The notes below the pieces were generated by a model that was not told the origin of the DNA, searched no databases, and saw nothing but the letters and a program-made list of their open reading frames with translations. Shown here piece after piece: positions 42,053 through 51,479 of a stretch of DNA of 64,000 nucleotides; the stretch's first letter is position 1; each line of letters opens with the position of its first letter. The stretch is taken from positions 992,001-1,056,000 of the forward strand of contig NZ_AP031498.1 in the NCBI RefSeq assembly GCF_042854845.1. Direction: 5' to 3'. The position numbers and the translations under genes are program-made. The stretch comes from Maricurvus nonylphenolicus. GTDB taxonomy: Bacteria > Pseudomonadota > Gammaproteobacteria > Pseudomonadales > Cellvibrionaceae.

Positions 42053-44467
42053 ATGATAAAAAAAGCTTTTGATCGTAAGTATCTACCTGTGGCTATCGCT
42101 GGCGTAGTCTTGGCTGCCGATGTGCCAATCGCTGTGGCAATGGATTCTGTTATGCAGATTGAAGAGGTTGTTATCACCGCGCGTAAGCGAGATGAAACTC
42201 TTCAGGATATTCCTGTCACTGTGCAAGCATTGGATTCCGATACCTTGGAAGCCTATGCAACACGGGAATTCAGTGATTTAAATGACCAGATTTCCGGTCT
42301 GTCGTTGTACAACACCGGCTCGGCTTTTCCTAATGTCACCTTAAGGGGTATTCAAGGTGGCTCAACCAACTCGGCGGCGGATACGTCTGTTGCTATTGAT
42401 TTGAATGGTATTCCGCACAGTACACCGCAATTATTGCGCTTTAGTATGTTTGATGTGCAGTCGGTTGAAGTGCTTAAAGGCCCCCAGGCCCTGTATTTTG
42501 GTAAAAATTCACCGGCTGGTGTTATTGCCTTGGCCACTAAAGATCCCACCGAAGAGTTTTACAGCGAAGTACAAGTGGGTTACGAAAATGCCGCCGAGAG
42601 TAAGTTTGGTCACGTTATCCTGTCGGGGCCGCTAAATGAAAATTGGGGCGCGCGGGCAGGCATACGCCATATGGAGACAGAGGGATATTTTGATAATGAG
42701 TGGGAATCGGCACAAGCCGGTGATGACACGGGGCCGAACTATGACGAAACCGTATTTGTCGGCACGTTGCAGGGAACCTTCGACAAGGGAGATGTTACGT
42801 TCAAGGTGTACAGCGGCGACAGAAGTGGTGGCTTCCATACCCTGAATCAAATTATTCACTGTACGGACAATACCGATATTTCTAACCCCGGTGACGATTG
42901 TAAGCTAAATGACAGCTTCTCTACCGAGGGATTCGTTAATGATAAAAGTCTGGCACCTTCCAGATTTGACGATGATAAACCAAGCCATGACTATCAACTT
43001 GCGCAATATTCCATGGCCATTAACTATGAGTTAGATGATATTTGGTCTGTGCGAAGTGTCACGGGGTTTGTCGATATGGAGAATCGCTTTTTTGGCGGCC
43101 TTGCTGGTACGCCGAGTAATAATCCCGCGTTTTCTTTTGCTTTGGCAAGTGAGCTATCCAGTGAGCAGATTTCCCAGGAGTTTCGCTTGTCCGGAGCGTT
43201 GGGCGATGTAGACCTTATGGTGGGGGCTTATGTTGATGATCGTGAGCTTGTCAGTGAGGGCGCATTGTGGATTGCTGAAGATACAAAGGTAGTGCCTGAT
43301 TCGGTGGCGATTGTCGAAGGGGAGTCCTGGTCTGTATTTGCTCAGGCAGATTTCGACTTAACTGAAAACCTGGAGCTTTCGGTGGGCGCGCGATACACCG
43401 ACGAGGATCGTTCGTTTGAGGGAAGAAACTATGAAAGCCTTGCCCTGGGCGGTCCCCTTGTTTATCTCGAGGGCGACATTCAGGTTACCGAACCAAAACT
43501 GAATTATACCGATCTCTCGCCTGAAGTGTCTCTCACGTGGCATGCCACAGAATCATTAACGTTATTTGCCAGCTACAGAGAAGGGTTTAAATCCGGTGGC
43601 TATGATGCCAGCCCGCAGGATTTTGTTGGCTCTGTTGCCAGCACCCACCCGGCGTTAGGCGGTGATCCGGTCCAAATACATTACGATGCGGAGCAGGTTA
43701 AGGGCTTTGAGTTGGGCGCTAAAATGGTGTTGGCCGATAATACCTTGCGCTTGAATGCGTCTGTTTTTGCCTATGATTACGAGGATTTACAGCAGCCCTC
43801 TGTTTTCTCTGATGGTAGCAGTGTTGTTACACGTACGGTGAATGCGGCAGAAGCTGAAATTCTGGGCGCAGAGCTCGATCTTCTATGGTTGACGCCTGTG
43901 GAAGGTTTAACGGTTACCGGTAATATTACGTTCCTGGATAACACCTATAAGTCTTACGTTTCCCAATGTAATGAATATCAAATATTTGTCGAGCCGGGTA
44001 ACTGTAATGTTGATATCGATAACGATCTATCAACCGATGCAGGTGGATTGTTAGCGGGCACCGGGTTTGATGCTCAGGACCGTGATGGGGATCCTCTACG
44101 TAATGCGCCGGATTATTCGGGAAGTATCGGTTTTAATTTTTTTTTTCAAGCAGAAGACGGCATACGAGATAAGCTCAATATGATGGCCAGTTTCAGCGAT
44201 AGTTATTCTGCCGATCGCAGAAACACACCCTGGGCGGAGCAGGATGCCTACTGGTTAATGAATGCCGGATTGGGTGTCTACGCAGAAGACGGTGGTTGGT
44301 CTGTGGATTTGATTACCAAAAATCTAACCGATGAAGTGGTGTTGGTGAATTCCGGCGGCCTCGCGCGATCCGGAGACAGTAGTACACCTGAAGCACAGGC
44401 CGGGGTAAGGAATGCGCCTAGGCAGGTTATGCTGCAATTTACCTTTAGACCAGATGTTTTATTTTAA
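42053..44467 (+). CDS. TonB-dependent receptor (contains adapter contamination)
   Basis: 804 residues. A signal peptide ends near VPIAVAM; the plug domain starts at IEEVVITARKRDETLQDIPVTVQAL (pieces) with GGSTNSAADTSVAIDLNGIP, VEVLKGPQALYFGKNSPAGVI. The 22-strand barrel ends in QVMLQFTFRPDVLF with terminal Phe. Such receptors import siderophores, vitamins or large organics with TonB energy; SusC-like features are absent. Bases 44147-44170 are exactly the Illumina P7 adapter, preceded by ten T residues, so the local peptide FFFQAEDGIRD is artificial. The frame continues past it, but the true sequence there is unknown. Likely co-transcribed with the barrel protein next. Confidence 0.92.
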   Translation: MIKKAFDRKYLPVAIAGVVLAADVPIAVAMDSVMQIEEVVITARKRDETLQDIPVTVQALDSDTLEAYATREFSDLNDQISGLSLYNTGSAFPNVTLRGIQGGSTNSAADTSVAIDLNGIPHSTPQLLRFSMFDVQSVEVLKGPQALYFGKNSPAGVIALATKDPTEEFYSEVQVGYENAAESKFGHVILSGPLNENWGARAGIRHMETEGYFDNEWESAQAGDDTGPNYDETVFVGTLQGTFDKGDVTFKVYSGDRSGGFHTLNQIIHCTDNTDISNPGDDCKLNDSFSTEGFVNDKSLAPSRFDDDKPSHDYQLAQYSMAINYELDDIWSVRSVTGFVDMENRFFGGLAGTPSNNPAFSFALASELSSEQISQEFRLSGALGDVDLMVGAYVDDRELVSEGALWIAEDTKVVPDSVAIVEGESWSVFAQADFDLTENLELSVGARYTDEDRSFEGRNYESLALGGPLVYLEGDIQVTEPKLNYTDLSPEVSLTWHATESLTLFASYREGFKSGGYDASPQDFVGSVASTHPALGGDPVQIHYDAEQVKGFELGAKMVLADNTLRLNASVFAYDYEDLQQPSVFSDGSSVVTRTVNAAEAEILGAELDLLWLTPVEGLTVTGNITFLDNTYKSYVSQCNEYQIFVEPGNCNVDIDNDLSTDAGGLLAGTGFDAQDRDGDPLRNAPDYSGSIGFNFFFQAEDGIRDKLNMMASFSDSYSADRRNTPWAEQDAYWLMNAGLGVYAEDGGWSVDLITKNLTDEVVLVNSGGLARSGDSSTPEAQAGVRNAPRQVMLQFTFRPDVLF
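44137..44170 (+). other. Illumina P7 adapter sequence embedded in the assembly
   Basis: Bases 44147-44170 match the 24-nt P7 flow-cell adapter at every position, following a run of ten T residues (44137-44146). Translated, it yields the QAEDGIRD peptide known as a contaminant in databases. It replaces native bases within a beta-barrel strand region of the receptor. Confidence 0.97.
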
Positions 44468-44487
44468 ATAGCTTGGGGTAGTTAGGT

Positions 44488-45630
44488 TTGAGCGGTATCC
44501 GGTGCAGGTCTTTAAAGGTATTGCCTGTTTTATATCTTTTTGTCTCTGCAGCGGTTACCGCTGAACCTGTTGCAAAAGAAAGCAGGAATCAATCTTGGCA
44601 CAGTGAATACTTTTTAGATGCCTGGATTGATTATTATAGTTTTCGTGAAACGCATGATATCAAGCCCGAAACAGAAGACAATTATCTTCGAGCCCGAGTG
44701 CGTATCGGCACCAAGCTCACGTTTTCGAATCGCTGGCAGGCACAGGCGCGTATTGCCGGGCGCTATCACAACCAAATGGCTAAGCATACATTCAGTATTC
44801 AGCCCTACGCCACTAGCCCTACAGGTATGGCATGGGGGCATACGACCGTTGATACTTTTTCCGCCACCTATGCATCGGCAGATGCTTGGCGTTTAACCTT
44901 GGGGAGGTTTCAGACATCTCATGGTTTAAAAGGCGTGCTGAAGAAATCACTTGATCGCGCCGATGGGCGTCCAAAAGTCAGCTGGACAGATGGTGCTAGT
45001 CTCTGGATTGATATTAACGAGGGCTGGCGTAGTCGGTTTATTGTTGAGTACAACAGCGCTGAAGGTCCGAGTAATGTAAAACGCCGACCGCTTAATGCAG
45101 ATAACTGGTCATTGTTTAGCAGTATCGAGGCTAAATCCAATTGGGGGCCTATCGTCCAACGGGCTTTGGATATCACCTATATCCCTCAAGCGTCTGAAAA
45201 TAGTCCAGGCGATAAAAACGGCATTGCTGAAGATTACATTGCTCTGGTTGCCCGCATGGCTGCACAGTGGTCTGTGGGAGATAGTGGGCAGACGATATTG
45301 TTGGGCGCAGAGATAGGTTATACCCCTGGTCTGACCGGCAGTGCGATAGATTCACGTGATATATCCGAACGTGGACAGGGCAAAATCATTTCAGTCAGTG
45401 TTAATAATATTTTGCCAAGCCAAAGTGTCGGTGTGTCCTGGGGGCGAGCGAACAATAGCTGGTTGATATCGCCTGACTTGGCGCCCGATGAGGATTTTCT
45501 TGAGTTCCGTTATCGCTGGCAGTTATCAAAGAAAATGGCTTGGGAGTTTGACATCAAGCGGCGCCGAGATCTGACGGATGATGCCAGCCAGAAAAACAGT
45601 ATGTGGCTTCGTTATAGGGTTAGTTTTTGA
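44488..45630 (+). CDS. Outer-membrane beta-barrel protein (porin-like)
   Basis: 380 residues from a TTG start at 44488, 20 bp after the TonB receptor. A signal peptide with hydrophobic core VLPVLYLFVSAAVTA precedes a barrel of alternating amphipathic strands (for example WQAQARIAGRYH, WRLTLGRFQ, KMAWEFDIKRRR) and ends WLRYRVSF, a typical C-terminal aromatic insertion signal. No family name is certain; it looks like an alginate-export or OprD-independent porin. It probably forms an outer-membrane channel for the same substrate as its neighbours. The lack of an ATG near the start makes the exact N-terminus uncertain. Confidence 0.7.
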   Translation: MSGIRCRSLKVLPVLYLFVSAAVTAEPVAKESRNQSWHSEYFLDAWIDYYSFRETHDIKPETEDNYLRARVRIGTKLTFSNRWQAQARIAGRYHNQMAKHTFSIQPYATSPTGMAWGHTTVDTFSATYASADAWRLTLGRFQTSHGLKGVLKKSLDRADGRPKVSWTDGASLWIDINEGWRSRFIVEYNSAEGPSNVKRRPLNADNWSLFSSIEAKSNWGPIVQRALDITYIPQASENSPGDKNGIAEDYIALVARMAAQWSVGDSGQTILLGAEIGYTPGLTGSAIDSRDISERGQGKIISVSVNNILPSQSVGVSWGRANNSWLISPDLAPDEDFLEFRYRWQLSKKMAWEFDIKRRRDLTDDASQKNSMWLRYRVSF

Positions 45631-45760
45631 GGCATTTATAGCCGCGAACGGCAGGCGTGAAACTGTCATGTGGGTGACATTAAAAACGACGTTGTAGCGG
45701 CATACTCGATAAAGAAAGCATGCCTTTTTCAGGCTAATTCTATAGGAGTATGTAAGTAAA

Positions 45761-47074
45761 ATGACAGAGCAAGCTTTAACCGAAACTGATAAGCCGGGGT
45801 TTTTCTCGCGGCTAAAAGTATCGCCAAATTATCTCTTGGCGATACTCTTTCTTGTGTCAGTATTCACCACGTTAGATCGGCAAATTTTATCCTTGTTGCA
45901 GGAGGGCATGAAAGCTGATCTCAGCTTGACGGATTCCCAGTTGGGTATGCTGGCCTTGACCTTTGGTATATTTCACGCCGCTATGGCCGTGCCTATTGGG
46001 CGCTTAGCCGATACGCGATTTTCAAGAAAGTCTGTCTTAACCGCATGTTTGGGCATTTGGAGTGCTGCTACGGCAGTATGTGGGGTAGCGACTAACTTTG
46101 TTCAGTTGCTTATTGCCAGACTGGGCGTTGGTGGTGCTACGGCAGGTTATGCGCCTACGGCTTTTTCCCTGGTGTCGGATAAATTTCCTATTCATAAACG
46201 CTCATTTGCCATTGCGATATGTATGTCGGGTATGACAATTGGCATGATCCTGTCCATGGTTGCTGGTGGCGCTCTTGCTGAAGCTGTTGGCTGGCGGATG
46301 ACGTTTATTCTGGTGGGTGTGCCTGGAATTCTGCTCGTGCCGCTGTTGATGTACACCATACAGGCCCCAGAGCGAGGTCATGCGGATGGTATTGAAGAAG
46401 CCAACGAGATGGGCTTTTCTGCGTCGATGAAATACTTAATGGCCACACCTTCATTTATTTTTGTTGTGCTGGGTGGAGCGATAAAAGCGGTTGCCTTTAA
46501 CGGCATTATTCAATGGATTCCCTCGTTTTATATTCGTAAGTTCGATTTGACGGTAGGCGAGGTAGGTATGGCGCTTGGGCCTATTCTGGGTGTTTGTATG
46601 TTGTCGAGCATACTCCTGTCGTCTTTCATTGCCGATAAAATGGGTCAGAAGGATCTGCGCTGGCATCCGTGGATTATCAGTATTACCTTGCTCTTGAATT
46701 TCCCGTTTATCTACTTTGCATTTGCGGTTGATAGTTATTATCTGTCCCTGGTTTGCTATGCGGGTGCTACCTTAATGGGTACGGCAATGATGGGTATTAA
46801 TAACTCAATGATTCAAAATGCAGTACCGGTTCAGGTGCGTGGTACCGCAACCGCCATTAAAACGGCGATGTTGGGTCTGTTTGGCTGGGGTATTGGTGGT
46901 GCTATTGTCGGTGTACTAAGTGATTCGTTTGGTGCCCAGGGCTCTGCAGAAGGGTTGCAGACGGCATTGATTTATGTGTCTTTAGGTTTACCAATTGCCT
47001 GTGTGGCCTTCTTCTTAAGCAGTCGCTCTTATGCTAAAGACTGTGAGAAAGCCAAGCAAGCTTCCGTCGCTTAA
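45761..47074 (+). CDS. MFS transporter (spinster/ACS-like)
   Basis: 437 residues with twelve membrane helices. The first helix LAILFLVSVFTTLDRQILSLL and the loop motif GRLADTRFSRKSVL (MFS motif A) are clear; ARLGVGGATAGYAPTAFSLVSDKF resembles spinster-type and aromatic-acid/H+ symporters. GGAG precedes the ATG by 13 bases. It is third in the receptor-barrel-MFS run and should move an organic anion or lipid-like molecule across the inner membrane. Confidence 0.9.
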   Translation: MTEQALTETDKPGFFSRLKVSPNYLLAILFLVSVFTTLDRQILSLLQEGMKADLSLTDSQLGMLALTFGIFHAAMAVPIGRLADTRFSRKSVLTACLGIWSAATAVCGVATNFVQLLIARLGVGGATAGYAPTAFSLVSDKFPIHKRSFAIAICMSGMTIGMILSMVAGGALAEAVGWRMTFILVGVPGILLVPLLMYTIQAPERGHADGIEEANEMGFSASMKYLMATPSFIFVVLGGAIKAVAFNGIIQWIPSFYIRKFDLTVGEVGMALGPILGVCMLSSILLSSFIADKMGQKDLRWHPWIISITLLLNFPFIYFAFAVDSYYLSLVCYAGATLMGTAMMGINNSMIQNAVPVQVRGTATAIKTAMLGLFGWGIGGAIVGVLSDSFGAQGSAEGLQTALIYVSLGLPIACVAFFLSSRSYAKDCEKAKQASVA

Positions 47075-47090
47075 TAAACTATTGATCAAT

Positions 47091-47127
47091 AAAAAAGCCC
47101 GAATAACAATGTTATTCGGGCTTTTTT
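47091..47127. terminator. Bidirectional terminator
   Basis: A6-GCCCGAATAAC-AAT-GTTATTCGGGC-T6: an 11-bp stem with 3-base loop flanked by A and T runs, so it acts on both strands. It lies between the convergent MFS and FAD-monooxygenase genes. Confidence 0.95.
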
Positions 47128-47159
47128 ATGGCTGTTACATTAATGCTGTTTAGTTAATG

Positions 47160-48827
47160 TTAGGCACCGCGTACGGTATCAATGATGCGGTAAGCTTCAT
47201 TGAGGTCAGGTAAGCTGCCTCGCCATGCAACAATACTGTCTGGGCGAACCAGAATGTAAGGTTGTTCGAACAGTTCCTGCAGTTTTGGGTCTACCCGACT
47301 TTGTACGCTGAGTGGTAGGCCACGTTCCTGAGCGGCTTGCAGTAAGGTTGCAGGATGCTCACCGGACAGATTGATAAGGGTAAAGCTCTGGTTAAACCAA
47401 TCGAGGGTTGACTTACCATCTTCCAGCCAGGCATGCGGAGCGCGACCACCGGGTTTGGCGTTTTGTTCGTAGCCGCCTTCTTCGACTTCGGGCAGGGCGC
47501 TACCGTCATCGATGATAATGGGTGATTGATCGTAGCGGTAGCCGACATCAGGTTTGGCAAAATCGAATTCGTTGGAATTGTTTGAGTTAAAGTGATCGAT
47601 AGCGGCCTGACGCAGTTCGTCAGCTTCTTTACCTTCTTCCCACAACATAGGCGGGGGATTAGGCAGGGCGTCAGCGTGTCCGAATGCGCGTTGCAGGACA
47701 ACTTCCGGTTTAGGGCCGGAGAGGTCTGCACCTTGGAAAAGAAGCAATTGCAGGGTGGCGTCACGGCGCTCGGCGCTGAAGCTATCAAGCAGTTTATCTC
47801 CGCCCCAGCCCTGCAGTGTTGCCGCCAGCTTCCAGCCCAGGTCAACGGCGTCAATCATGCCACGCATCATCCATAAGCCGCCAAAGGTGGTGCCCCGTGC
47901 GGCGGCATCACCGGCAAGGAAGACCCGCCCCTTTTGAAAGGTGGGGGTTAAGGCCTGACGCAGTTGCCAGGAGCCCTGACTGATCACCTTGATATCACCT
48001 TCGATACCCACGATATTTTTCAGGTTAGCTTTAGTGACTTCAGTATCTTCAAGGTCTACAACACCGGGGCCATGGAGGCGCCAGCGTTTATCGCCGTCAA
48101 TGGCTGCAATCATCCAGCCACCTTCGCCGTGGGGGCCTTCAGCATTGCCCAACAGTTTGTAGTGCCAACGAGGTACAACGGTATTGGCCAATTCCTCACA
48201 TTCGAAATACACAGAATCAATGCGGGGTTCTTGTGGCGGCAGGCCTTCAAGCTCCATATCCAACCAGTCGCGAACCTTACTGTTGGCACCGTCACAACCT
48301 ACGGCGTAATCGGTGCGGAACTCTTCGGTTTCACCGGTGCGCGTGTATTTTACCTCGGTGGTAACGCCATCGTTATCCTGCTGCTGAGAGATAACCTCAG
48401 CAGGAGAAACTATGACGGCACCGCGCTCAAGTGCTGTCTTGCGCAGTAGTGGATCTACATAACGCTTGGGTTGCCACATTTCATTTTCGGGCGAGTAGGG
48501 AGGGCGGAAGCTGTCAGCATTAGAATGTCTCACCAGGCGACGAATTTCATAACCGCCTAAATGGGTGAATACGCCCACACCGGCGTCCCAGTCTTTATTA
48601 AAGCCATTTTCACGTAGCTCATCCACCAGGCCCCAGCGACGTAAGAGCTCAGCACCTCTTACAGAAAGATGATTGGCTGTTGGGTAAATTAATTCATCGG
48701 GGGTTCTTTTTTCGACAACAATGGGTTTGATGCCCCAGCTGCAGAGTTCAATAGCCAGGCTGAGCCCTACCGGGCCGCCACCAACGATAAGTACAGACGC
48801 ATCTGATTTTTTATTGGAAGTTTGCAT
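47160..48827 (-). CDS. FAD-dependent monooxygenase (phenol hydroxylase/MhpA-like)
   Basis: 555 residues of the class A flavin monooxygenase group. The ADP-binding motif VLIVGGGPVGLSLAIELCSWG is at 13-33 (pieces), the DG motif in YAVGCDGANSKVRDWL near 175-190, and the second FAD motif VFLAGDAAARGTTFGGLWMMRG near 305-325. In the last, the usual DAAHxxPPxGGQGMN reads DAAARGTTFGGLWMM, an unusual substitution. It would hydroxylate an aromatic or related ring with NAD(P)H and O2. It follows the heme-propeller gene by 38 bp on the same strand. Confidence 0.88.
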   Translation of the reverse strand: MQTSNKKSDASVLIVGGGPVGLSLAIELCSWGIKPIVVEKRTPDELIYPTANHLSVRGAELLRRWGLVDELRENGFNKDWDAGVGVFTHLGGYEIRRLVRHSNADSFRPPYSPENEMWQPKRYVDPLLRKTALERGAVIVSPAEVISQQQDNDGVTTEVKYTRTGETEEFRTDYAVGCDGANSKVRDWLDMELEGLPPQEPRIDSVYFECEELANTVVPRWHYKLLGNAEGPHGEGGWMIAAIDGDKRWRLHGPGVVDLEDTEVTKANLKNIVGIEGDIKVISQGSWQLRQALTPTFQKGRVFLAGDAAARGTTFGGLWMMRGMIDAVDLGWKLAATLQGWGGDKLLDSFSAERRDATLQLLLFQGADLSGPKPEVVLQRAFGHADALPNPPPMLWEEGKEADELRQAAIDHFNSNNSNEFDFAKPDVGYRYDQSPIIIDDGSALPEVEEGGYEQNAKPGGRAPHAWLEDGKSTLDWFNQSFTLINLSGEHPATLLQAAQERGLPLSVQSRVDPKLQELFEQPYILVRPDSIVAWRGSLPDLNEAYRIIDTVRGA

Positions 48828-48865
48828 GGTTAATTATTCCTGATTTATCTCTCTCAAATGAGATG

Positions 48866-50623
48866 CTATTTAGAAGTATCGGTTCGGAATTGCACACGTG
48901 CAACCTTTGCGCTGCCAGAATAGGCAATCCAAATGGTTGGGATCTCGGTTGAGTTATCAACACTGAGGTGGCGGCATTCATGACCAATGGAGGGTAGAGG
49001 GTACTCGGTAAACTCTTCCGTCTCAGGATTGAATTTACTCAGGCGATCACCGTTATGCTGGCAGGTCCACACCATCTGGTTTTTATCCACCTGGATATCG
49101 TAGGGGTGTGAATAACGTGAGGGCACGGGGTAGATCTTAATGTCCTTGGTATGGATATTGATCCGCGCAATTTCACCGGACCAGTACAGAGCAATCCATA
49201 TGTAATCTCCTTTGGGGTCACCACCAGCTCGGCGGGGGCCACGCAGGTGTATAGGGGCTGCATTACCGTCGGCGCCATTGGGGTTAACGGTTTTGGCAAT
49301 GTTGAGATCCTTTTCGCTGATACCAGCAACCGGGGGGAATTTGATTTCTTCAATTTCGCCGGTCTTGCCATCAACCCACATAATGCGATCATTACCCAGG
49401 TTCAGCATCCACATATTGCCCAAACGGTCTGCGGCTACGCCATAGGGCTTACCGCCAGGGGTGGGGGCAATATAATCGGTATATTCGCCGGTTTTGGGAT
49501 CCAGTTTAACGACACCGCCTTTATTGGAAGATGCAAAGATAATACCGTCAGGTGTGATCTCTACATGCCCACCAACGGGTAAGCCGCCTTTGGGTTTTGG
49601 AAAGGTGATGATTTTCTCGGCATCTGCATCGAGCTTGATAAACTCGCCATTGCTGTAGTTGTTAGCCCAGATATCGCCGTTGGCAGCGTTCATTACCGCG
49701 TGAGTACGGCTCGCTAATTTTTTATGAGGTACCACGAAGTTGGTGACTTCGCCAGTTTGTGGGTCTAAACGGCCAATGGTGCGATCGGGATAGACGTTAT
49801 CGGAGAAGTAAGCATAGCCGTCGTTACCCGGAACCACATCGTGCAGGGCTTCACCGCCCCTGCCTGGAGAGCCCAGTTCCCAGTTACTGCCGTCCGGGAC
49901 CTGTACAAAGCCTGGATCATTGCCTTTGGGAATATCGTATTCAGTTACAACCACTTTTGTGGCGTCTCCGCTGATACGGGGGAAACCGGTGTAGTTCATC
50001 AGGTCTTCGTCGCCTCGAACTTTACCGAGATAGCTTGCAATCTCACCCTTATAGGCTTTCATTAATGCCCGATTTTTGGCACCTGGACGCGTCATATAGT
50101 TGATCATGGCATCGATGATGATATTCCAGCCTTCCTCATCAAAGCGTTTCGACAGTAAGTAACCCCCGGTATGGCAGGTTGTACAGGTGTTATAAACGAT
50201 TTGCTTCATACGGGCGTCTTCCGGCGTGCTATCGGGAAGACTTTCTATCCACATATCACCACTGAGCTGCTTGCTGAAGTCGTCTATGGACTTCATGGTG
50301 AAATCTTGGCTTAACTCATTACCTTGTTTATAGCTTACTGTGTCATCGGCTTTTTTATAGCCGATGGCTTGGGCCCAAACCTTGTAGGTTCCATTGTTAA
50401 GTTCCGGGAAATAGTAGTGACCATTGGCATCGGTAAAGACAGACGTCTTAAACGAGGCTGATTCAGCCTGCGCGGTTACGGCGACCCCTTCCATAGGTGT
50501 GCCATCTGCCGAGGTGATGGTGCCGAACAGATCTCCCTTTAAGGGGGTGGTGGCTGCCAGTGCTGAGGGGGTTAACCCGGTGGCAAAAACGATTGCGGCG
50601 ATCGCCTTAGTTATTCTAAGCAT
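48866..50623 (-). CDS. Secreted heme-c beta-propeller protein (Vgb/streptogramin-lyase-like with carboxypeptidase-regulatory domain)
   Basis: 585 residues. A signal peptide is cleaved near ALA-A (about 23). Residues 28-110 form a carboxypeptidase-regulatory-like Ig fold (LFGTITSADGTPMEGVAVTA). A c-type heme site is present at Cys147-Cys150-His151 (CTTCH), and residues from about 225 to the end form a Vgb-like propeller with repeats ending in NxxxxxI. Relatives occur as uncharacterised periplasmic 'lyases', but the heme suggests redox function. The divergent operon encodes a small cytochrome c and another propeller. Role not established. Confidence 0.78.
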   Translation of the reverse strand: MLRITKAIAAIVFATGLTPSALAATTPLKGDLFGTITSADGTPMEGVAVTAQAESASFKTSVFTDANGHYYFPELNNGTYKVWAQAIGYKKADDTVSYKQGNELSQDFTMKSIDDFSKQLSGDMWIESLPDSTPEDARMKQIVYNTCTTCHTGGYLLSKRFDEEGWNIIIDAMINYMTRPGAKNRALMKAYKGEIASYLGKVRGDEDLMNYTGFPRISGDATKVVVTEYDIPKGNDPGFVQVPDGSNWELGSPGRGGEALHDVVPGNDGYAYFSDNVYPDRTIGRLDPQTGEVTNFVVPHKKLASRTHAVMNAANGDIWANNYSNGEFIKLDADAEKIITFPKPKGGLPVGGHVEITPDGIIFASSNKGGVVKLDPKTGEYTDYIAPTPGGKPYGVAADRLGNMWMLNLGNDRIMWVDGKTGEIEEIKFPPVAGISEKDLNIAKTVNPNGADGNAAPIHLRGPRRAGGDPKGDYIWIALYWSGEIARINIHTKDIKIYPVPSRYSHPYDIQVDKNQMVWTCQHNGDRLSKFNPETEEFTEYPLPSIGHECRHLSVDNSTEIPTIWIAYSGSAKVARVQFRTDTSK

Positions 50624-50997
50624 ATGTAATCCTCATGCATATAATGAAGGCTTAAACGTAAATTTTTGTAAATGAAAGGAACCGATTTAATAGGGATTGA
50701 AATCGGTTGGATTGAAGTTAGCTTCTGAATTAGTTCAAGGTAATAAATCACTATCTTCCCTTGGTTCCATAAGCTGTTATTTCTAGGGATTGAGTCATGT
50801 TAATGCACGGTTAAATCCTACTTAGAAAATTAGCCTGAGAAAGTCACCCACCTTACATTCTTCCCGTACCTCTTGGGGTATCGTAAAAATCAGGGATCGA
50901 GAATGTTATGTCATACGTGAGCCTTGGCTGGGACGAGCTTAAGTAAAAGTGCCTCAGATATGGCTGCTAGGTTAAAAAGAGTAACAGCGGAGTAGAA
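50624..50997. promoter_or_regulatory. Divergent regulatory region between the two heme/propeller operons
   Basis: A 374-bp gap without any gene. It holds the inverted repeat AACCGATTT-N11-AAATCGGTT at 50680-50708 (perfect 9-bp arms), about 57 bp upstream of the minus-strand start. GCGGAG before 50998 serves as the cytochrome's ribosome site. No clear Crp/Fnr site is visible. One regulator could control both directions. Confidence 0.45.
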
Positions 50998-51408
50998 ATG
51001 GCTTTGTTAAAGAAGAGACGCGTGTTTTTAATGTTGGTATCGGCGGTGATGTCGTTAGAGGCGTTTGCTATCGATGTGGCGAAAGACCAAAAAAAGCAAG
51101 ACATTAAATTTGTTAAGGCCCAACCTTTTAAAGCACCTGCCAATGAGAAAGAGTATCAAGGCATGGCTTTATATAATCAAAACTGCAGGCTTTGTCATGA
51201 TCCCAGATTATTCAGGCTGAAGAGTGATCTGCGCTTGCCGAGTGCCGCTTCAAGTTTGGTTGATATTTTTGAGCCGCCTCGTTCACGTTCGGAGCAGGTT
51301 TTCCGTCAAGTCGTCACTGATGGCATTCCAACCTTAATGCCGAGTTTCCGTAACAGTTTTAATCCCGAAGAGTTTGATGCTCTTATTACCTATATTCAAT
51401 CGCTATAG
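50998..51408 (+). CDS. Small periplasmic c-type cytochrome
   Basis: 136 residues with a signal peptide (VFLMLVSAVMSLEAFA). A single heme site is at Cys63-Cys66-His67 (CRLCH) in YNQNCRLCHDPR, and Met114 in TLMPSF is the likely axial ligand, so it is a class I cytochrome c. It should carry electrons in the periplasm. It is the first gene in the run cytochrome-NHL lipoprotein-TonB receptor and sits opposite the heme-propeller gene. Confidence 0.88.
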   Translation: MALLKKRRVFLMLVSAVMSLEAFAIDVAKDQKKQDIKFVKAQPFKAPANEKEYQGMALYNQNCRLCHDPRLFRLKSDLRLPSAASSLVDIFEPPRSRSEQVFRQVVTDGIPTLMPSFRNSFNPEEFDALITYIQSL

Positions 51409-51479
51409 GTTTTCTATAACCATTTTGGTTTGAAGTAACTTTTTAGACAGATCTCTTTGTCTTAGTAAGGATTTTTGAT

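Noticed and set aside
44140..44172. Unusual FFFQAEDGIRD segment in a TonB receptor as a new motif
   Set aside because: The DNA is exactly the Illumina P7 adapter after a T-run, so it is contamination.
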